Source of the DNA: Spongilla lacustris | Lineage: Eukaryota > Porifera > Demospongiae > Spongillida > Spongillidae | DNA: 64,000 bases | Direction: 5' to 3' | Assembly: GCA_949361645.1 (NCBI GenBank) | Contig: OX442417.1 | Coordinates: 13,391,150 to 13,455,149, forward strand | Shown here: piece by piece, positions 63,264 to 64,000 of the stretch | Layout of the letters: each line of letters begins with the position of its first letter | How positions within the stretch are numbered: position 1 is the first letter of the stretch | Notes under the pieces: generated by a model | The model's database searches: none | The model's input: only the letters and a program-made list of their open reading frames with translations | Told to the model about the DNA's origin: nothing | Program-made: the position numbers and the translations under genes

Positions 63264-63820
63264 ATATATGTGTGTGCGTGTCAACGTTATAGTTGTACAT
63301 GCTTATCTAGAGAAGCCAACAGATCTACGCCTTCTTTTTCATGTAGTGAAGTAGTAAGTAATGAATCTAGGTGTGTGTGGAGCACACATGAGCTGCAATC
63401 AAACGCCGACGTTATACCACATAGCCAAGGCCATTGATAGCCTCGCCATTGGCATACCCATTAGACTGAGGTAGCCAGCCTCGCCAATGTAGACACTCTA
63501 CTCCTGTCAGAAGGAAGGCTGTTGGTGGTTGATGGGGACAGCAGTCAGAGGGTCTTGAGGGTCACTGTGGAAGATAAGCCATGCAAGTGTTATGGTCAGT
63601 ACTACTAACCAGACTATTTTCAGGTCTGGCCATGGTCTTCCCTAGTCCTTTGAACACAGTGAAGACAGATGACAGGTGTGTGAATGTTTGGAGTGTGCCT
63701 GTGGGGGTGTTGATGGTTGGAAATACAAAAGTGCACATATATGTAGGAACACTTCCTCACTTCCCTAAGAGGTGGAGTTATGTCATTAGGATCACCTTTC
63801 CAAATCTCCCTTAGGTAGGG
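63264..63820 (+). pseudogene. Partial duplicate of the Kelch-Roc-COR-Death gene with internal deletion
   Basis: 63264-63486 matches the first intron of the gene upstream (about 57640-57900). It then jumps at cctcgcc|aatgtagac into the second Kelch exon (equivalent to about 59374). The intervening ~1.47 kb, including the start codon and first Kelch exon, is missing. The donor after the Kelch exon reads GATAAGC instead of GGTAAGC, so that splice site is lost. The following GLAM.FPSPLNTVKTDDR segment is present and continues open as CVNVWSVPVGVLMVGN and HFPKRWSYVIRIT before a stop, unlike the parent, which splices out after DDR. A broken duplicate or a remnant of a second, differently spliced paralogue are both possible. 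The locus may continue past the window. Confidence 0.7.
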
Positions 63821-63888
63821 AGGTGTCCTTAGTACACGTCCAATGCATCACTAGGGTGAGGGTTCCCACCTCATTCCCCTCAGAGAGG

Positions 63889-64000
63889 TCCACACCCCCC
63901 TCCCCTCTGGCAGTGGGGTCAATGCCCTCACCCTGTGTGGTCCACACCCCCCTCCCCTCTGGCAGTGGGGTCAATGCCCTCACCCTGTGTGGTCCACATC
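63889..64000. repeat. 52-bp minisatellite, running off the window
   Basis: Units 63889-63940 and 63941-63992 are identical (tccacacccccctcccctct ... ccctgtgtgg), and a third starts at 63993. The array length is unknown because the window ends. Confidence 0.9.

Overview
The window looks like a stretch of an animal nuclear genome, most probably a sponge (Porifera). The reasons are the spliced genes with GT/AG introns, a tandem array of SRCR-domain transmembrane receptors, a Kelch / Roc-COR / Death-domain protein of the kind expanded in sponges, long GT and poly-G/C tracts, and many foldback repeats. The organism assignment is inference. No bacterial-style operons, rRNA, intact tRNA or CRISPR array were seen. 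The exon models below were assembled by hand from splice sites and reading-frame phase. In every model the phases are mutually consistent and the total length is a multiple of three.

Layout. (1) 2-38 kb: three tandem paralogues (A, B, C) of one seven-exon gene for a cell-surface receptor (signal peptide, two SRCR domains, Ser/Thr/Pro stalk, one membrane helix, short basic tail). A and B are open. C is split inside exon 2 by a 13.7-kb inverted-repeat (foldback) mobile element that has a TA target duplication. Between the paralogues lie duplicated flanks, a family of about 0.8-kb palindromic elements and a decayed LINE. (2) 39-49 kb: mostly gene-poor, but it holds a complete seven-exon minus-strand TRPT1/Tpt1 (tRNA 2'-phosphotransferase) gene made of exons too short to stand out as ORFs, an MLH3-like C-terminal exon just 3' of it, a tRNA-derived SINE head and another palindromic element. 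(3) 49-57 kb: TE-rich. It contains hairpins, a DDE transposase relic split by a nested foldback, and several isolated coding-looking stretches that I could not name. (4) 57.4-62.3 kb: a six-exon plus-strand gene for a 1,077-residue Kelch-Roc-COR-Death protein. It is followed at 63.3-64 kb by a broken partial duplicate of that gene and the start of a 52-bp minisatellite.

How the genes relate. The SRCR array would supply surface recognition receptors, and the Kelch-Roc-COR-Death protein is a plausible intracellular signalling or cell-death scaffold. Both are immunity-like gene types, but nothing in the sequence links them directly. TRPT1 (RNA repair or NAD-dependent RNA 2'-phosphate removal) and MLH3 (mismatch repair, meiosis) are housekeeping neighbours. 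The most unusual object is the giant foldback element inside SRCR gene C. Its arms mirror each other over more than 6 kb, are nearly identical in the outer ~4 kb and clearly diverged further in, and carry matched microsatellites but no recognisable transposase.
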